In this document: positions 21,649 to 21,794 of the stretch, piece after piece
How positions within the stretch are numbered: the stretch's first letter is position 1
Layout: every line of letters starts with the position of its first letter
Assembly: GCA_002319815.1 (NCBI GenBank)
Contig: DCFR01000007.1
Location: forward strand, 1 to 21,794
DNA from: Megamonas sp. UBA1799
GTDB taxonomy: Bacteria > Bacillota > Negativicutes > Selenomonadales > Selenomonadaceae
Length of the DNA: 21,794 bases
Direction of reading: 5' to 3'
Notes under the pieces: model-generated
Databases searched by the model: none
Seen by the model: only the letters and a program-made list of their open reading frames with translations
What the model was told of the DNA's origin: nothing
Translations under genes and position numbers: made by a program

Positions 21649-21684
21649 AAAAAAACAAATAGGGACTGCTGCCAGTCCCTATTT
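21649..21684 (-). terminator. Terminator between rplS and lepB
   Basis: 11-bp stem AAATAGGGACT with AGTCCCTATTT (21684-21674 and 21667-21657 on the - strand), a 6-base loop, then GTTTTTTT. The U-tract ends one base before the lepB ribosome binding site (GGGAGG, 21647-21642), so little room is left for a separate lepB promoter. Confidence 0.85.
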
Positions 21685-21690
21685 TTACCA

Positions 21691-21794
21691 TTAATGCTTT
21701 TCTTTAATACGAGCTGCTTTACCAGTAAGATTGCGCAGATAGTACAATTTTGCCCGGCGCACAATGCCCTTACGTACTACGTCAATTTTTTCCA
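21691..21794 (-). CDS. rplS: 50S ribosomal protein L19, C-terminal end only
   Basis: The last 33 codons and stop of L19 run off the right edge. The visible residues include VVRKGIVRRAKLYYLRN and LTGKAARIKEKH, the highly conserved L19 C-terminus. The gene begins outside the window. L19 sits at the 30S-50S interface. A terminator follows the stop. Confidence 0.93.
   Translation of the reverse strand, partial: EKIDVVRKGIVRRAKLYYLRNLTGKAARIKEKH

Noticed and set aside
1..21794. CRISPR arrays, insertion sequences, prophage or tRNA-linked integration sites
   Set aside because: No regularly spaced repeats, transposase, integrase, phage structural genes or tRNA seen on either strand.

Overview
The window looks like a chromosomal segment of a diderm Firmicute, most plausibly a Negativicute (Sporomusa/Selenomonas relatives). 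This is an inference from family content: a short HisG that needs HisZ, a YerC-type TrpR homologue beside hisZ, a fused RibBA, a four-cysteine L28, and strong AGGAGG-type ribosome binding sites. Most of the window has moderately high GC. The first ~400 bases are clearly AT-richer. I see no rRNA, tRNA, CRISPR array, insertion sequence or prophage gene.

Left edge (1-1965): the 3' end of an unrecognised AT-rich gene and its terminator, then a + strand M20-family amidohydrolase of the N-carbamoyl-amino-acid/allantoate type with its own promoter. It ends at an 18-bp bidirectional terminator.

Histidine block (2002-12483): a - strand operon hisG-hisD-hisC-hisB-hisH-hisA-hisF-hisIE runs from a good sigma-A promoter at 9286-9314. 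Genes overlap or are tightly spaced, and a SagB-like flavin nitroreductase is coupled to the end. A + strand D-2-hydroxyacid dehydrogenase (9397-10350) separates this operon from a second - strand unit, yerC/hisR-hisZ-HD hydrolase. HisZ is the regulatory partner of the short HisG, and the TrpR-like protein is the likely histidine repressor. Together the two units supply every histidine step except a recognisable histidinol-phosphatase.

Middle (12511-15800): + strand class II fructose-bisphosphate aldolase with an extended -10 promoter, a - strand B12-type radical SAM protein (DUF4080 type), and + strand rpmB. Hairpins that can serve both strands separate the convergent pairs.

Riboflavin block (15871-21112): an FMN riboswitch with a terminator precedes ribD-ribE-ribBA-ribH, then yfcE-like metallophosphoesterase and hslO (Hsp33), all on the - strand and probably co-transcribed. 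Upstream are lepB and the 3' end of rplS, separated by a terminator whose U-tract nearly touches the lepB ribosome binding site.

The region is mainly core metabolism and I found no convincing new defence or mobile system. The points most worth testing are the HD hydrolase coupled to hisZ while the phosphatase step is missing, the flavoenzyme tailing the his operon, an 8-mer shared by the two his leaders, and a possible antiterminator helix in the FMN riboswitch.
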